Below the pieces are notes generated by a model. The model did no database searches. It was not told where the DNA came from and was given only the letters and a program-made list of their open reading frames with translations. From Pseudoips prasinana (Eukaryota > Arthropoda > Insecta > Lepidoptera > Nolidae), in assembly GCA_951640165.1 (NCBI GenBank), contig OX621253.1:10930001-10994000 (forward strand): a stretch of 64,000 nucleotides of DNA, read 5' to 3'. The position numbers and the translations under genes were made by a program. Shown here piece by piece: positions 44,000-56,014 of this stretch (positions are counted from its first letter, which is position 1; every line of letters starts with the position of its first letter).

Positions 44000-46240
44000 G
44001 TAAATCCTCTTTTTACTGTGTTTATTAATTGAATTAATTATTTGAAGTACCTTACATACTTACATATAGTTTTTTTAAATTGCGTGAATGCGAGTACATG
44101 GTATAGTTTAAGAGCTGGTCTTAACAAAATTCTTAAAACCTACTTTTACCCTGAAACTTACTTTTAAAAATGACTCCATGCATTTAATATATTAGAATGA
44201 TAATAATTATAATTCAATTTTAAGTAAAATTCTACTTAAATTTGAATATGAATCTTTTACTCATTTACGATTTAGAGAAACGTGATATATGGACAAAACT
44301 AGCATATAATGTGTGTGTGTGTGTGTATGTCTCCATTTTGCTTTCATATATAGAAAACTAAATAATCTAATACTACTGATATTCAAACCGGAAAAACACT
44401 ACCATATTTTCTGGATAAGTGTGCAGTTAGTTACATTTGACATAAATAATAACAGCATTTGTTAATGGTTTTACATAAGTATCAAAAATATATTAAGCAT
44501 AACACAAGTTAATATTTATTCGAATGTTATTTATCTCATTACTTCATGTTATCTCTGTACCTTCTAGCTAACTGAACAAACACCCTGCCAACCAAACTCT
44601 AAAACTAAACTGAGTTTATTTTTTCTACGATATTTGCGCTTGCACAGTGTGCAGTGATAGTTCGCGGTAATGGGACTGTCAAGTGTTTGAAGAGCACATA
44701 TCGCTGTTTATTTTCACATTCCCTGAACTTGTGCAAGTATATATTTGTTTCTTTTTTGTCCTGGCGACCTCGCGACCTAGCACTCTGTGCTAAACGTAAA
44801 GTGTTGAATGATTTGATTGTAAGCTATTATTTTGATTTTGAAATGAGAAATTGATTACTATAGCACATTGAATTTTGCTTTTGTTTTAAGTCCTTACTTT
44901 GTAAGTAAACTTACGTACAATCAGGTAAGAGCTACGTAGACACTGGACTCGTATGCCTCATTATCAGGAGTAAAATTTATTCACTTACTTTTTATTGACC
45001 GACAATTAATTTAAAATCTCAAGAAATACTTAACCGATACGGTTGATATTTAGCAAGAGGGTATCATATGGCAGGGCCGAATAAAGGGGCCAAAAGTATA
45101 AGTATGTTTATATGAAAGTGTGATTTGCTTCAAGAGATATAAAGAACAGTTGTTCACGTAATAATATAAAACTATTTTAAATAATCCATATGATAATTAT
45201 GAAAGATGTTCTTACTAACTAACTACGCCTCAACTCAGTTTAAAATTTGGAATAAGGGTTGATTATATTTGGAAGTAACATAAAGGATAGTAAAAAAATA
45301 ACATAAATAAAAAAATACAATTACTTATGATAGAAATGAGTAAGAAATATTATGAAGTAAACATCTAAAAATAACCATGCTATAGGAGAATAAAATATGT
45401 AAAATGTAAATACAATTATAGCGGCTTAATATACAAAACAAAAGTAGATAGACATGAATATAATCATCACATTTTTCTGATCAGCGAGTAAAATTACTGC
45501 GCAAGTATAGGTACTATTAAAACAACATACACCTTATTTCCTTGAACAATAAACAATATAAAATGCATTACAGTTGTATTACAATAATGCTCGCAATTGT
45601 GCTTGTCGGCTGATACGCTTACCATTATTGTATTGTGATTGTAAAGTTGAGTACTGAGACCACTGTCTGCGAAGATATTTCAAAATATTACTGGCAGATA
45701 CAAAATATTTTCAAAATATAATTACCAGACAAAGGCGATTCGGATTCGCACTTCTTCTTCTTAGCGTTTCGATGGCAAATTCGTTAAATTTTTGTGCCAC
45801 ACTGATTGCCCTGCTTGTGGCATTTCTAAGATTCTGCCATGAACATGTGGCACATATGTTGGCACTTAAAGAGTTTAATCGAGAGACTATAGTAATTTAC
45901 TAGTTATAATTGTAAATTGTAGTTATAATTTGTGCGAGCAATACACACTGTAAAATGTTTATCTGTCTAATTACTATTCACAGTCCAGAAACAGATGGAC
46001 ACAAATGGTTGTGTAGTATCCATTGCCTCTTAAGATTTTGGGGTTCCGTACTTGAAGGGTTTTAAGTACGGAACCCCAAAATCTTAAGAGTAAACTAAGT
46101 TCTTCTTTACAAGAGAAAATCAAAAAGTTTATAATATAAAAGTGGTTTAAATAATAAATTTGAAGCCTTACATTACTATTTTTACTTAATTATCAAACCG
46201 TACTACAACCAAGTCTATTATTAACTCAGTAAATAAATAA
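44000..46240. other. Intergenic, no gene recognised
   Basis: AT-rich. It holds a (GT)8 tract at 44311-44326 and the hairpin at 46027-46090. No coding or RNA gene seen. Confidence 0.5.
46027..46090. repeat. Perfect hairpin, 27-bp arms, 10-base loop
   Basis: Arms 46027-46053 and 46064-46090 are exact reverse complements. The stem contains GGGGTTCCGTAC, which resembles the end of repeat G, so it could be a folded remnant of that family. Confidence 0.92.
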
Positions 46241-46249
46241 ATAATAAAT

Positions 46250-46425
46250 ATCCTGGGACATTATTCTGATCTGATCCCAAACTAAGCAGAGCTAGTATGG
46301 AAACCAGACAAATGATACTGGTTACATATTATGCTACTTTTCTTTTATAATTACACCCAGACACAGGACAAACAGACAATCGAACGAAATCGAAGGCAAT
46401 TGAACCCACGACCTCTAGCGTATTC
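46250..46425 (-). mobile_element. SINE family B, decayed, minus strand
   Basis: ATCCTGGGACATTATTCTGA, CCAAACTAAGCAGAGCTAGT, TTACACCCAGACACAGGACA and GAACCCACGACCTCTAGCG, in family B order, with deletions. Confidence 0.65.
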
Positions 46426-47159
46426 TTATTAAGGTGACATTATTGCAACCAAACCATTTACTTTTCTAACTCCAAGCTCTAACACAATCTCACAACCTGC
46501 CCGTCAACACGATAGTGAAGCGATATCTTTAGCTCCGCTTGTTAGTGGTACAAGTCCCTAAATAGCATAGAATTGGCTTTATAATATGAAACAATTTAGT
46601 TAACTACCCGCCGCTACGCTGCGTTTACCAATAAAATATATTTATACTGGCCAACGGCTTCTTTATTCATAAATTATGTTAATTTTATTTGAAATTGATG
46701 TCTACTTACTTTAAAAATATTGTACGCCGCATCACACTCCAGCCCTGAGAGAATGGGTTGTTGTCTACTATGTTTTTTTACACAATTTGTTCGCGGTTTA
46801 TCTCATGAGGATATCTAGCAAGGTATATACAGGATACATTTCTAAGAAGTATAAATACGTTTTAATATGACGACCTCTATGTTTCAACATTGGAAGCTGT
46901 TCCTCAGAAGTTTTCATGAGTTTGATTCCGGTATGAAATAAAGATTGTGTATACACAAAATTCCTGCTTGACTTACAGACTTCGAGATTCTCCATCCCCC
47001 GGAGAGCACGATAAGCAATCAGTCCCAGTTGTCATGAGCACATCTATGACAGATATTACATATATAATCTGTCATCTGGTTTGACAGACTCGGAAACGAC
47101 ACCTACGAATAAGAAACTAGCAAGATTAATACTAAATGCAAAGTGCACATACCTCATAA

Positions 47160-47440
47160 TATAATATCCTGGGACATTATTCTCACACGGCCATCTGATC
47201 CCAAATTAAGCAGAGCTTGTACTATGGAAATCAGATAATATACTACATATGCTACTTTTCTTTTGTAAGTACATACTTATATAGATAATTGCACCTTGAC
47301 ATAGGACAAACAGACATGTTCATGCACACGAATATCGATAACACGAATATAACATCTGTTCTAGGTTGGAAAGAATCCCACGACCGGCGACGTGAAAAGC
47401 AAAGCATCTACCAACCACGCCAACCAGCCCGTCAAAAATC
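47160..47440 (-). mobile_element. SINE family B, minus strand
   Basis: ATCCTGGGACATTATTCTCA, CCCAAATTAAGCAGAGCTTG, GACATAGGACAAACAGACAT and GGTTGGAAAGAATCCCACGA, then GCATCTACCAACCACGCCAA. The whole element can be followed, with an insertion near 47330-47360. Confidence 0.75.
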
Positions 47441-48119
47441 AGTTATTCTTTTGTTTATAAAGGTTACATTGTTGCCATACAAAATGACAAACCATTTACT
47501 ACATAACCTATGGTCCACACATTATAACAGATTTTCTACCTCCAAGCTCTAACACAATCTTAACTACAATGCGTCGGAACTTTTCGATTATAGGGAAAGT
47601 CGAAAACACCTCGTTAGGTTGTAACATAATAATCGCAATTACTGTCCCTGGGGCTAATCTCTTATATAAAACGACCTTTCTCCAATTCCCTCTCTGTCTC
47701 TCTTATTTCGTGGTCTATAGCCGTAAATGTGAAGTAGATAGAGACAAAGTATTTCATGTTTGAGAATCACCCCTCCCATAGGCCACACGTAATCTGAAGT
47801 ACTAAACATGGCTGACAGGGATGAGTGAGCGTGAAAATAATAAACTTACTGTTAGGTTCAAAGTGTTTTATAAGTGACGGTGTGGATATTGTTTTGTAAA
47901 ATAGCTTTTATCGAGAATTTTGTCTGCAGAATGCACGGAACATGTATATAGCACAAAATATATGTCATAAAACGTGTAATTTAGGTCAAGTTTTGGGGTT
48001 TTATTCCGTTTATAACAAGCTAGAATTGGATCCAGAAAAAAAATAAAGATGTAATAAAAAAGAACATTCGTTTCAGCCATCATGACATTTGCACTTTTGT
48101 CATTATCGCATAGGTACCA

Positions 48120-48230
48120 AGCATATTTCCTGGCTAAATTTCATCCAAATTCTATAAGCCGTTTTTGTGTGATTGAGTAACAAACATAGAAACTTATTGG
48201 ACAATTCATAAAATTTGTAGGACAAATTTG
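48120..48230 (+). repeat. Interspersed repeat 'GCCCCGCGGTTT', 3' part
   Basis: Only the second half is present: ATTTCATCCAAATTCTATAA, GCCGTTTTTGTGTGATTGAG and TAACAAACATAGAAA. Confidence 0.55.
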
Positions 48231-48368
48231 TAATTTAAATTAACTTGACCTTACGAATGTTAGTAGGTAAACGTGAAGGTGTGTTTCGGGGGTTCCGCAT
48301 CCAAAGGCTTTCTAGGAACTCTACAAACTAGTCCTTGGAGCTTATAGCTATAACATCTTTGTATCCTC

Positions 48369-48445
48369 ATCACCATCATATCAGCCGAAAAACTTCCACT
48401 GCTGGACAAAGGCATCCCTTAAAGATCTCCACTTCTGGTTTTCCA
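48369..48445 (-). mobile_element. LINE 3' tail fragment
   Basis: CATCACCATCATATCAGCCG, CTTCCACTGCTGGACAAAGG and CCCTTAAAGATCTCCAC, then divergent DNA. Confidence 0.7.
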
Positions 48446-48764
48446 CTGATCTGTTGATGATGATAATGATATGTGAACTACTGAATTTTATACTTAGTAA
48501 GATGCTTCTCTTCACATCTGCGATTGCGGCGTGAAACACTAACGCCATGGCCCATTTATCTGCTTGTCCCTCCTGTTCATCCTCCCGTTCCCTTCAAGAG
48601 TTGTTTAGGTAAAGCGGTGAGCGTTGCCCAATTTTGGCCAAATAAAATTTACTTCTTACCATCGACACGAAAAGAAGAAGTAAGATGCTGTAACGTATTT
48701 CAAAACTGACCGCAAGATATATCACAATATCAAATGTATAGCAATTCTACGGAGGCTTATATCT

Positions 48765-48950
48765 CATTATCATCATCATCATATCAGCCGAAAGACGTCC
48801 ACTGCTGGACAAAGGCCTCCCCCAAAGATCTCCACAATTGCCGGTCTTGCGCTATCCGCATCCAGCGATTTCCAGCGACTCGCACAAGATCATCGGTCCA
48901 TCTTGTGCCATCAGCCTGCCCACGCTGCGTCTTCCGGTTCGGCTTATATC
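48765..48950 (-). mobile_element. LINE 3' end, best preserved copy
   Basis: The (ATC)n end at 48765-48782 is followed by coding-tail sequence. On the minus strand this reads WTDDLVRVAGNRW, then MRIAQDRQLWRSLGEAFVQQ, then WTSFG and a stop. That is the usual C-terminus of lepidopteran LINE endonuclease-reverse-transcriptase ORFs. The remaining ORF is missing (5' truncation). Confidence 0.85.
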
Positions 48951-49264
48951 TAATTCTAACTAAATGGGTTCAAGCGATAAGATAAGAGTATATAACAAAA
49001 TGAATACGAGTAACAATAATGTACCAATAGACATTTATTGTACTTAAAGATCACAAATCTCTTAACCTTAGGTCCATTTGAATAAATCCTTGTTATCCGG
49101 AATCTAATTTCGTCATTGTTTGATAAATTAAAATGATCCTTATCATTTAATTGCAGAGTCTAAGATACCACATCTTATTGTTTGCATAGAGCAACAGTTA
49201 AGACTACCGGGTAAGTCAACTAGTGGCTAAGTATGTGAATAGGCCATTAAAACTGCACTTTACA

Positions 49265-49410
49265 TCATCCGCCAGATATTGTCCACTTCTGGACGTAGGC
49301 CTCCCCCAAAGGTAAGTATAACGTTGCCGTTTGGAGGGGCAGGGGTGCCGTAGTCACCACGGTTGGAATGTGAGTTGGCAACCGCAGTTAGATGGTAGCT
49401 AGTACACAGT
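49265..49410. mobile_element. Decayed family E / LINE tail piece
   Basis: TTGTCCACTTCTGGACGTAG and GCCTCCCCCAAAGGTAAG, then TGGGAGTTGGCAACCGC-like sequence. Weak match to the LINE tail and the family E 'GCAACCGCAGTTAG' block. Confidence 0.4.
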
Positions 49411-49582
49411 TTAGACTGGAAACCACACAGCCTAACTGCAGTTTAAATAAATAATAGGTCCATCGAAGTGGACGACAAAAAAAGAAAATTCAATGACATG
49501 TACAAACTTGTAGTCTGCTAGTTTTTAGATAGAATACTCTTAATGGTACACCAGAAGTAGCAAATTAATTGCTGAAATGGCC

Positions 49583-49692
49583 CTCCATTGCCGGCAATGG
49601 AGAGCGCTATAGAGCCATGAATGCCAGTTTTTTGTTTCTCATCGACGATGCTGGACTGAATATTGCCGGCAATATTCAGTCCAGCATCGTCG
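49583..49692. repeat. Two perfect loop-less palindromes sharing a core
   Basis: A 20-bp palindrome at 49583-49602 and a 50-bp palindrome at 49643-49692 have no spacer and no mismatch. Both are centred on TTGCCGGCAA. Open frames exist on both strands across the region as a consequence. No relation to a known element was recognised. Confidence 0.92.
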
Positions 49693-49899
49693 TTAACAAA
49701 TATGGGCCAATGATTGCACCTGCCCATAGAGAGCACCAAACAGTAAGTTTTATTGGATATAAGAACGTTTCAAAAAGGGCTCTTGGGTTTTCTCCACTCC
49801 AAATTCGGAAATTTTGCTTATTCACATAGCCCTTCAACCAAAAAAAGCCTACTCGCTCAACAAAATTTTGTTGATCGAAAGTAACGTTGAACAAAACGT

Positions 49900-51365
49900 A
49901 GACTGGGAACTACTTAGCCATGAATCTTCAAATCAATTTGTAAAATTTTGTAAGCGTTTTCTGAAGTAATGCTATTAAATATGAAATGGCAAAACGTGCT
50001 GCCTATAAATTAATTATCTGCTGTCAAATTGACAGTCACGAGAAAAAATATTGTCACTTTGAAATCCAAACCTATAAAAAAACACCCTATTAATCAATAT
50101 AATATTTTCTGAGAATCTTATTACATGTGAAGGTGACGACACGACCCGCACTATATGCAAATGTCTTATTTAAAAACTTACCTAATCTAAAGTATACCCA
50201 TTCCTATTTAAGTATATCATTGAAAGACTGTGATCAAAAATGAAAGCTCTTATCTAACGTTGTTTTCATGGCCCCATCCGAAACTGCATGCAAACAATTA
50301 AACCGTACACGTTGGAGGTGTGATCGCTTCGACTGTTGGTTTGACTCCAGGCAAATTATGGCCACATGGCCAATATGGGCACACTAACCAACTTTCATTT
50401 ATCTTACGCAATGTCTTGTTTCATAGTAATTGCTACTTTATTATTTACACAGATGTAGTAATATTTTCATTAGCTTGCGTGATAAAGTTATATATTTACG
50501 CTAACAAGCTGATTTAATTGCAAGTTGATTTTATTAAGTTGTAAAGTGAATAATGATCTAATTGTTCGCATAAAATAAATTATTTATATTAGAATAGATT
50601 CAGAGTAATTTAATCATTTTCATCTCCAGTTTTGGTTTTATTTTATATAATCAACGTTACTATCAATGTTACTTTAAGAGTATTAGTTTTACCTCGGTCA
50701 GTGACCTAAAGAGAATCTGAAGTCAATTATTCTGGTCAATTATTTCAGTACGAGAAGTCAATTATTTTGGACTATTCACTACTTTTACTACTACCACTAC
50801 GCTTTCTAGTAATTTGCACCCTAATCGGAGTTCTAGCAAGGTGCAGCCGTCTTAAGAAGCACCTAACAACTGAGAAAATCAGAGAAATGTTCCTGCCTGG
50901 AGGCAGATAGGTACTGCATCTACTCTAACTGTGACTAATCTAAGGTCTAAATAAAGAAAAATTCATCGTGAACAAACACTTACAACAAACGCACTCATAC
51001 CATGATTATGTTACTGATTTATATATCTTTAATCTTACTTCAGTAAGAGCAGCATATGTCCATTAATGGATGCAGCGTCTTTAAGAACTGAAAATAGCTG
51101 ATACAGAAAGAGTTCAAAATCCAGTAAGATTAAAAATTTCCCTTTTGTTAGTCCTAGTTAAATTTGTAAAATCAATCACTATCGTGTCGTCTAATTTTCA
51201 CTATAGGTACGAGATTATTGGAGCGCGTACACTTGTTATTATTAAGGACCAATCCTCATGTACGTATCATGGGTTGGGACCCTAGGGAAGGAATGGCTTA
51301 CCGTATTTATTTTTCTTTTATCTATTCAGAGTGCACAGCTTTCATTTTTATGTTCAAGTTTAAAA
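49900..51365. other. Intergenic, no gene recognised
   Basis: AT-rich with no repeat family or coding region I recognise. Confidence 0.5.
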
Positions 51366-51369
51366 TTCA

Positions 51370-51420
51370 TCATAATCATATCAACTAAAAGACGTCCACT
51401 GCTGGACAAAGATTTCCCCC
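51370..51420 (-). mobile_element. LINE 3' tail next to a minisatellite
   Basis: ATCATAATCATATCAACTAA, AAGACGTCCACTGCTGGACA and AAGATTTCCCCC. It runs straight into the 91-bp tandem array, whose unit continues the LINE tail sequence. Confidence 0.75.
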
Positions 51421-51966
51421 AAGAATATCTACAATGGACTGTCTTACGCAGCTCGCATTCTGGGGTTGTACCTGTGGCCGCTAGACTAACATGACAGTAC
51501 TAATTAAAACCAAGAATATCTACAATGACCAGTCTTACGCAGCTCGCATTCTGGGGTTGTACCTGTGGCCGCTAGACTAACATGACAGTACTAATTAAAA
51601 GCAAGAATATCTACAATGGCCAGTCTTACGCAGCTCGTATTCTGGGGTTGTACCTGTGGCCGCTAGACTAACATGACAGTACTAATTAAAACCAAGAATA
51701 TCTACAATGACCAGTCTTACGCAGCTCGCATTCTGGGGTTGTACCTGTGGCCGCTAGACTAACATGACAGTACTAATTAAAACCAAGAATATCTACAATG
51801 ACCAGTCTTACGCAGCTTGCATTCTGGGGTTGTACCTGTGGCCGCTAGACTAACATGACAGTACTAATTAAAACCAAGAATATCTACAATGGCCAGTCTT
51901 ACGCAGCTCGCATTCTGGGGTTGTACCTGTGGCCGCTAGACTAGAAAGACAGTACTAATTAAAATA
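51421..51966. repeat. Minisatellite, 6 units of 91 bp
   Basis: Units start AAGAATATCTACAATG at 51421, 51512, 51603, 51694, 51785 and 51876, an exact 91-base period. Each contains CAGTCTTACGCAGCTCGCAT and GTACCTGTGGCCGCTAGACT. Units differ at a few bases only. The first part matches the LINE tail (AAGATCTCCACAAT...CCGGTCTTGCGC), so the array grew from a LINE end and its flank. Confidence 0.95.
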
Positions 51967-52261
51967 CACGTTGGTATTGTAAAGACACCAAATATTTGAA
52001 TTATTTTATGTACTTCTAACATGAGGAAATTTTAGACGCGAAACTTTATAGTTAATACCGACGAAAAATAAGTAAAAACAACACGGTAATGTCTTCTTGT
52101 TTGTCCCCTACGACTTGTTTACGAAAATAATATCGGTACGTATAACCAGGCACCCAAATTCAGCCACTGATTGAGAACCTACTGCTCGATGTCTTGAATT
52201 GTTTAAATTTTAATATAATATAAATATAATGCCTGTTTTTATTTATCTTTAAACAAGTAAC

Positions 52262-52380
52262 TATAGGAAGCCGCTGGATGCGGCCAGCGCAGGACCGGCT
52301 ATTGTAGAGATCCTTGGGGGAGGCCTTTGTCCAGCAGTGGACGTCTTTCGGCTGATATGATGATGATGATGATGATGAAG
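52262..52380 (+). mobile_element. LINE 3' tail with (GAT)n
   Basis: GGATGCGGCCAGCGCAGGAC, GGGGAGGCCTTTGTCCAGCA and GTGGACGTCTTTCGGCTGAT, ending in six or seven GAT repeats. Confidence 0.85.
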
Positions 52381-52794
52381 TTACTATACTTGCATAAAGA
52401 TTAAAAAATTATATGTGATAAAGCAGACCGCCTCAATTTTTTTGTTACTTAACTATGTTTATGAACAGCATTGTAAGCTTGACAAGTACAAATATATTAA
52501 TATCCAAGAGCTGAATTACCATTACCATAAGAAAATATGCACAACACTATTAAAATCATAATGATACCCTGGTGTTGCAAGCGTTCATAGGCTACGGTGA
52601 CCATTCACCATCATGTAGACCGTATGATTATTTACCAACTAGGTTGAATAAAAAAAAAAAATTACACTACTTTGAAAAACCGAACCACTCTCATACATCT
52701 CTACTTCAGTAACCGCACTGAGCTGAAATACTAACCCCAAAAGTAGTACCTTCGAGCAGTTTACTTTGTTAGCAGTTTTATTTGCTTGATGGTT

Positions 52795-53105
52795 TCTTTA
52801 TATCATCATAACAGCTATAAGAAGTCTACTGCTACTAGTCTATTGTATTGTATTGTATATTGTACATATAAGTCTACTGCTGGATAAAAGCCTCTCTAAG
52901 AATCATCTTGGAGGGATATGCCATAATCGCCAGCTCGTCTGGCTCTTGGCAAACGGGTTGGCGATCGCAGTTTGATTGTCTTAGTACCCAGAAAGAAGTT
53001 GCTGCCCTTCCTCTAGTAGATATTCCCTCTGGTTGAATTCTACGCCCCCCACGGGATGAGATAGGGTGATGATATTCTGGTATTCGCCGCCGCCACCACA
53101 CAGCA
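52795..53105 (-). mobile_element. Family E repeat with LINE-like tail
   Basis: Minus-strand blocks: GTGGTGGCGGCGGCGAATAC, CACGGGATGAG region, CAGAGGGAATATCTACTAGA, CAAACTGCGATCGCCAACCC and GAGAGGCTTTTATCCAGCAG. Order as in the 31.2 and 59.6 kb copies. A (TATTG)n-like stretch lies at the left end (about 52842-52860). Confidence 0.65.
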
Positions 53106-53109
53106 AATA

Positions 53110-54300
53110 TTGCCTATATATAATGGTAAATAACACAGCTGCAATTCAAAAAGGCTTCGTTTTTCTTTTTCTTCGCTTTCGTTTCATTGTCATCTCGAAC
53201 TCGACGCACTCGACAAAGTATAAAACCCAAAATATTCAGTAGTAATTTTCAAAATTGTCTTTATATTGAATCCATTCAGTATTTACAATAACGATGTGAC
53301 TATTAGGGCTAAGTGCCCCTGTTTCGTTCGAACTACACGTCACAGGTTAAGTGGGTCCGTATAATAAAATTTTATTACCTACAGACGGACCGCAATTGTT
53401 ATAACTAAAATGTGAGGGAAGATCGTCGCTTAAAAAGTTTTGCGTTATTCTGGAGGCACTTGCAGCCTACCTTAATGTCTCCGTGAATGGGATATATTTT
53501 GTCCTAAAGTGGAATTTGGTTTAGAAATGTTAGCCGTAACTATACAACTTACACACTATACTATATGTATACGTGTGTTGGTGGTAAGTTATAGAGTACG
53601 AGGTAAGTTATGTCCGGCTAGCTCAGTAGTCAAAATTTGTACGAAGAGGCTTGCACTAGGGATATGTGGTTACCGGTTACAATATGCGTACTTAAAATAT
53701 TGCGAGAGCAAAGACTACTTTTTGATGACGCAGCCCATTATTGACCAACTCCTGGGCAAGAAAATAAGAGGCCATAGGCGATATCGACCACTTTAGCCTA
53801 GGGACTTGAAGTGCCATCAAGAACATTTTGGAGAACTTGGATTTGAAAATGTATTAATGTTTTATCTAGAGTTTTTGTAAATCTAATTTATTTTGTTATA
53901 AACTGTAATTGGTTTAGAAATACTTACATCGTACAAAACTACAGCAAATATTGCAGGCATACTAGCAATCTGAAGTTGCTTGTTACAACACGCGTACATG
54001 TTTAGTAATGACATATGTACTTACAAAGGATGCATTTGTATCGATGACATATCTTCTGAGATCCTCAATCAAGAAGGAGATTATCGTCAAGGAGTGGCGC
54101 CTTCGCGTATTAACGTAGAGCGCCAGTTGCCCAAGAGGTCTTTAAAAAGAACTAGATTACCTGAAAATTATGTAAAGATATTCTGAGTACAAATTCATCT
54201 AGCGGTCGGACTTGGACATGAATGTTTCCGTATCATCGAGAGACTTTTATCTGCATTTAGTTTAATTATTTGTTAAATGTAGTAAAAATACACACATTAT
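53110..54300. other. Intergenic, no gene recognised
   Basis: Holds open frames at 53509-53796 and 53980-54186 (+). The second ends with a basic stretch (RSLKRTRLPENYVKIF) and could be a retroelement scrap. Neither shows a domain I can name. Confidence 0.4.
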
Positions 54301-54470
54301 GAAAATTTCAACGGTCTACCTGCCTACCTATTGTGGTATATTTCATGAACCACAATAGATAGACAGTTGACAGACAGACAGAGGACAGACAAACATATGG
54401 ACGGACAGCGGAGGCTTAGAAATAGAGTTCCGTTATATTATTCTCGGTTCGGAACCCTAAAAAACAAAAA
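54300..54470 (+). repeat. Relative of interspersed repeat G, 3' part
   Basis: GACAGACAGACAGAGGACAG, ACGGACAGCGGAGGCTTAGA, AATAGAGTTCCGTTATATTA and GGTTCGGAACCCTAAAAAAC. The same order as the end of repeat G but diverged. Confidence 0.55.
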
Positions 54471-54479
54471 AATAGCTAT

Positions 54480-55285
54480 GACCCTATTAGACTACACTTC
54501 ATTAAGCTTGCGTATAGTTAAATTGGAAGGCAGATTCTTCAAGAGTTCGATTCGATAAATTCATAAAAAAGTAGAGAGTGTCGAGCAGGTGATTTAAAAA
54601 TATCGAAATATATCACGAAAACAGCCTAGAAACTAAATAGCTATTACCACACCTACACACAAAGCAGTTTACAGCCACACAATATAAACACATTTTACAT
54701 GTTACGAACATCGATACGTGGCAACATGACGGGGACTCGTTATTTTATACTGTGTACAACTTCATCTAGCGGTGAAATACGGCGTTAATTAAACGGGCTG
54801 TTTAAGATGTAGCCAGCGTTGGTGACGTCTTTCTCTAACGTACCAGTAGTATATGCTCTGTTTCATTATTATAATATGAGATAGGGTTTGAAGGCAGGGG
54901 CTGAAAACATTTTGTGTATAAGAAAACATTTTGTGAAAAGGAAAAGGATACTCAAGAAGAAGACAACATGCTTAACCAATAGTCAGAACCAATTAAGTAT
55001 ATGTTGATTAGTAAACTGTATTTTTTCCCATCTGAAACACTTACGGAAAAAAATATAACATCCACTGAAAACTACTTTGGTATAATATAAATAACAACCA
55101 TATCATGAATCACCACACAATTCTTCAAAATATAGGTATGTATCCAATTAAATTCTTTGTAGTATTAATAAAGTTATGTATACTATAACTAACTATAACT
55201 ATAACTGCAATAATTGTAGTATTATTGCAGTTACTTCAAAATAAGTTGCATCTCGTACAGTACATTTTCGCTATAATAACTAGAA
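54480..55285. other. Intergenic, no gene recognised
   Basis: AT-rich. A TATAACTAACTATAACTATA stretch and a small 13-bp-arm hairpin (55202-55233) lie near the right end. Confidence 0.5.
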
Positions 55286-55289
55286 ACTT

Positions 55290-55357
55290 AACCGGAAGAC
55301 GCAACGTCAGTACAGGTCTCTACAAGATGGACTGATGATCTTGTGCAGGTTGCTGGG
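55290..55357 (+). mobile_element. LINE tail fragment abutting the L19 retrocopy
   Basis: CGGAAGACGCAACGTCAGTA, then CTACAAGATGGACTGATGAT and CTTGTGCAGGTTGCTGG, the LINE 3' ORF block. It stops just before sequence that leads into the L19 5' region. Confidence 0.65.
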
Positions 55358-55417
55358 TCTCTGCTTATGCGTTTAGTCATTCGCTCAAGGGTGTGCTTTG
55401 GAGCTCTTCTAGTCAAG

Positions 55418-56014
55418 ATGAGTTCCCTCAAGCTAAAGAAGAGGCTTGCAGCCTCTGTTATGCGATGCGGTAAAAAGAAAGTGCGGCTTGATCCCAATGA
55501 GATCAATGAAATCGCCAACACAAACTCCAGACAGAACATCCGAAAGATGATCAAGGATAGTCTGGTCATCAAGAAGCCCGTGGCAGTGCACTCACGTGCC
55601 CGCGTCCGCAAGAACACTGAGGCGCGTAGAAAGGGACGTCACTGCGACTTCGGTAAGAGAAGAGGTACTGCGAATGCACGTATGCCACAAAAGGAACTCT
55701 GGGTCGAAACACAAAGGGTTCTTCGTAAATTGCTCCTTAAGTTCAGAACAGCCAAGAAGATTGACAGGCATCTATACCACGCTCTGTAGATGAAGGCAAA
55801 GGGTAATGTGTTCAAGAACGTGCTCATGGAGTACATCCACAGAAAGAAGGCTGAGAAGGCTAGGACTAAGATGCTCAGTGACCAGGCGGAAGCCCGCCGT
55901 AACAAGGTGAAGGAAGCCCGCAAGCGCCGCGAAGAGCGCATCGCCGCCAAGAAGGAGGAGCTTCTGCAGACCTTCGCGCGGGAGGACGAGGCCGCAGTCA
56001 CCGCTAAGAAGTGA
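55418..56014 (+). pseudogene. RpL19: Processed pseudogene of ribosomal protein L19
   Basis: The frame from ATG (55418) to TGA (56012-56014) matches eL19 throughout without introns. It starts [20 protein letters not shown]; later [20 protein letters not shown] and [15 protein letters not shown]; after the break [20 protein letters not shown] and [17 protein letters not shown]. The Tyr codon after HLYHAL is TAG (55787-55789). Two codons (Lys-Arg in functional copies as I remember them) are missing after VFKN at 55819. A conserved Trp near residue 23 is Arg. Functional L19 is a large-subunit protein with introns. Here 197 sense codons remain, so the copy is young. GTGAACACATTCTTAATGAT just after the stop looks like the parent 3'UTR. 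Confidence 0.95.

Noticed and set aside
53980..54186. 68-codon open frame ending in a basic stretch
   Set aside because: Could be a retroelement scrap, but no motif is clear enough to name.
55187..55206. TAACTATAACTATAAC stretch as telomere-like repeat
   Set aside because: The insect telomere unit is TTAGG; this is just a short AT-rich tandem.
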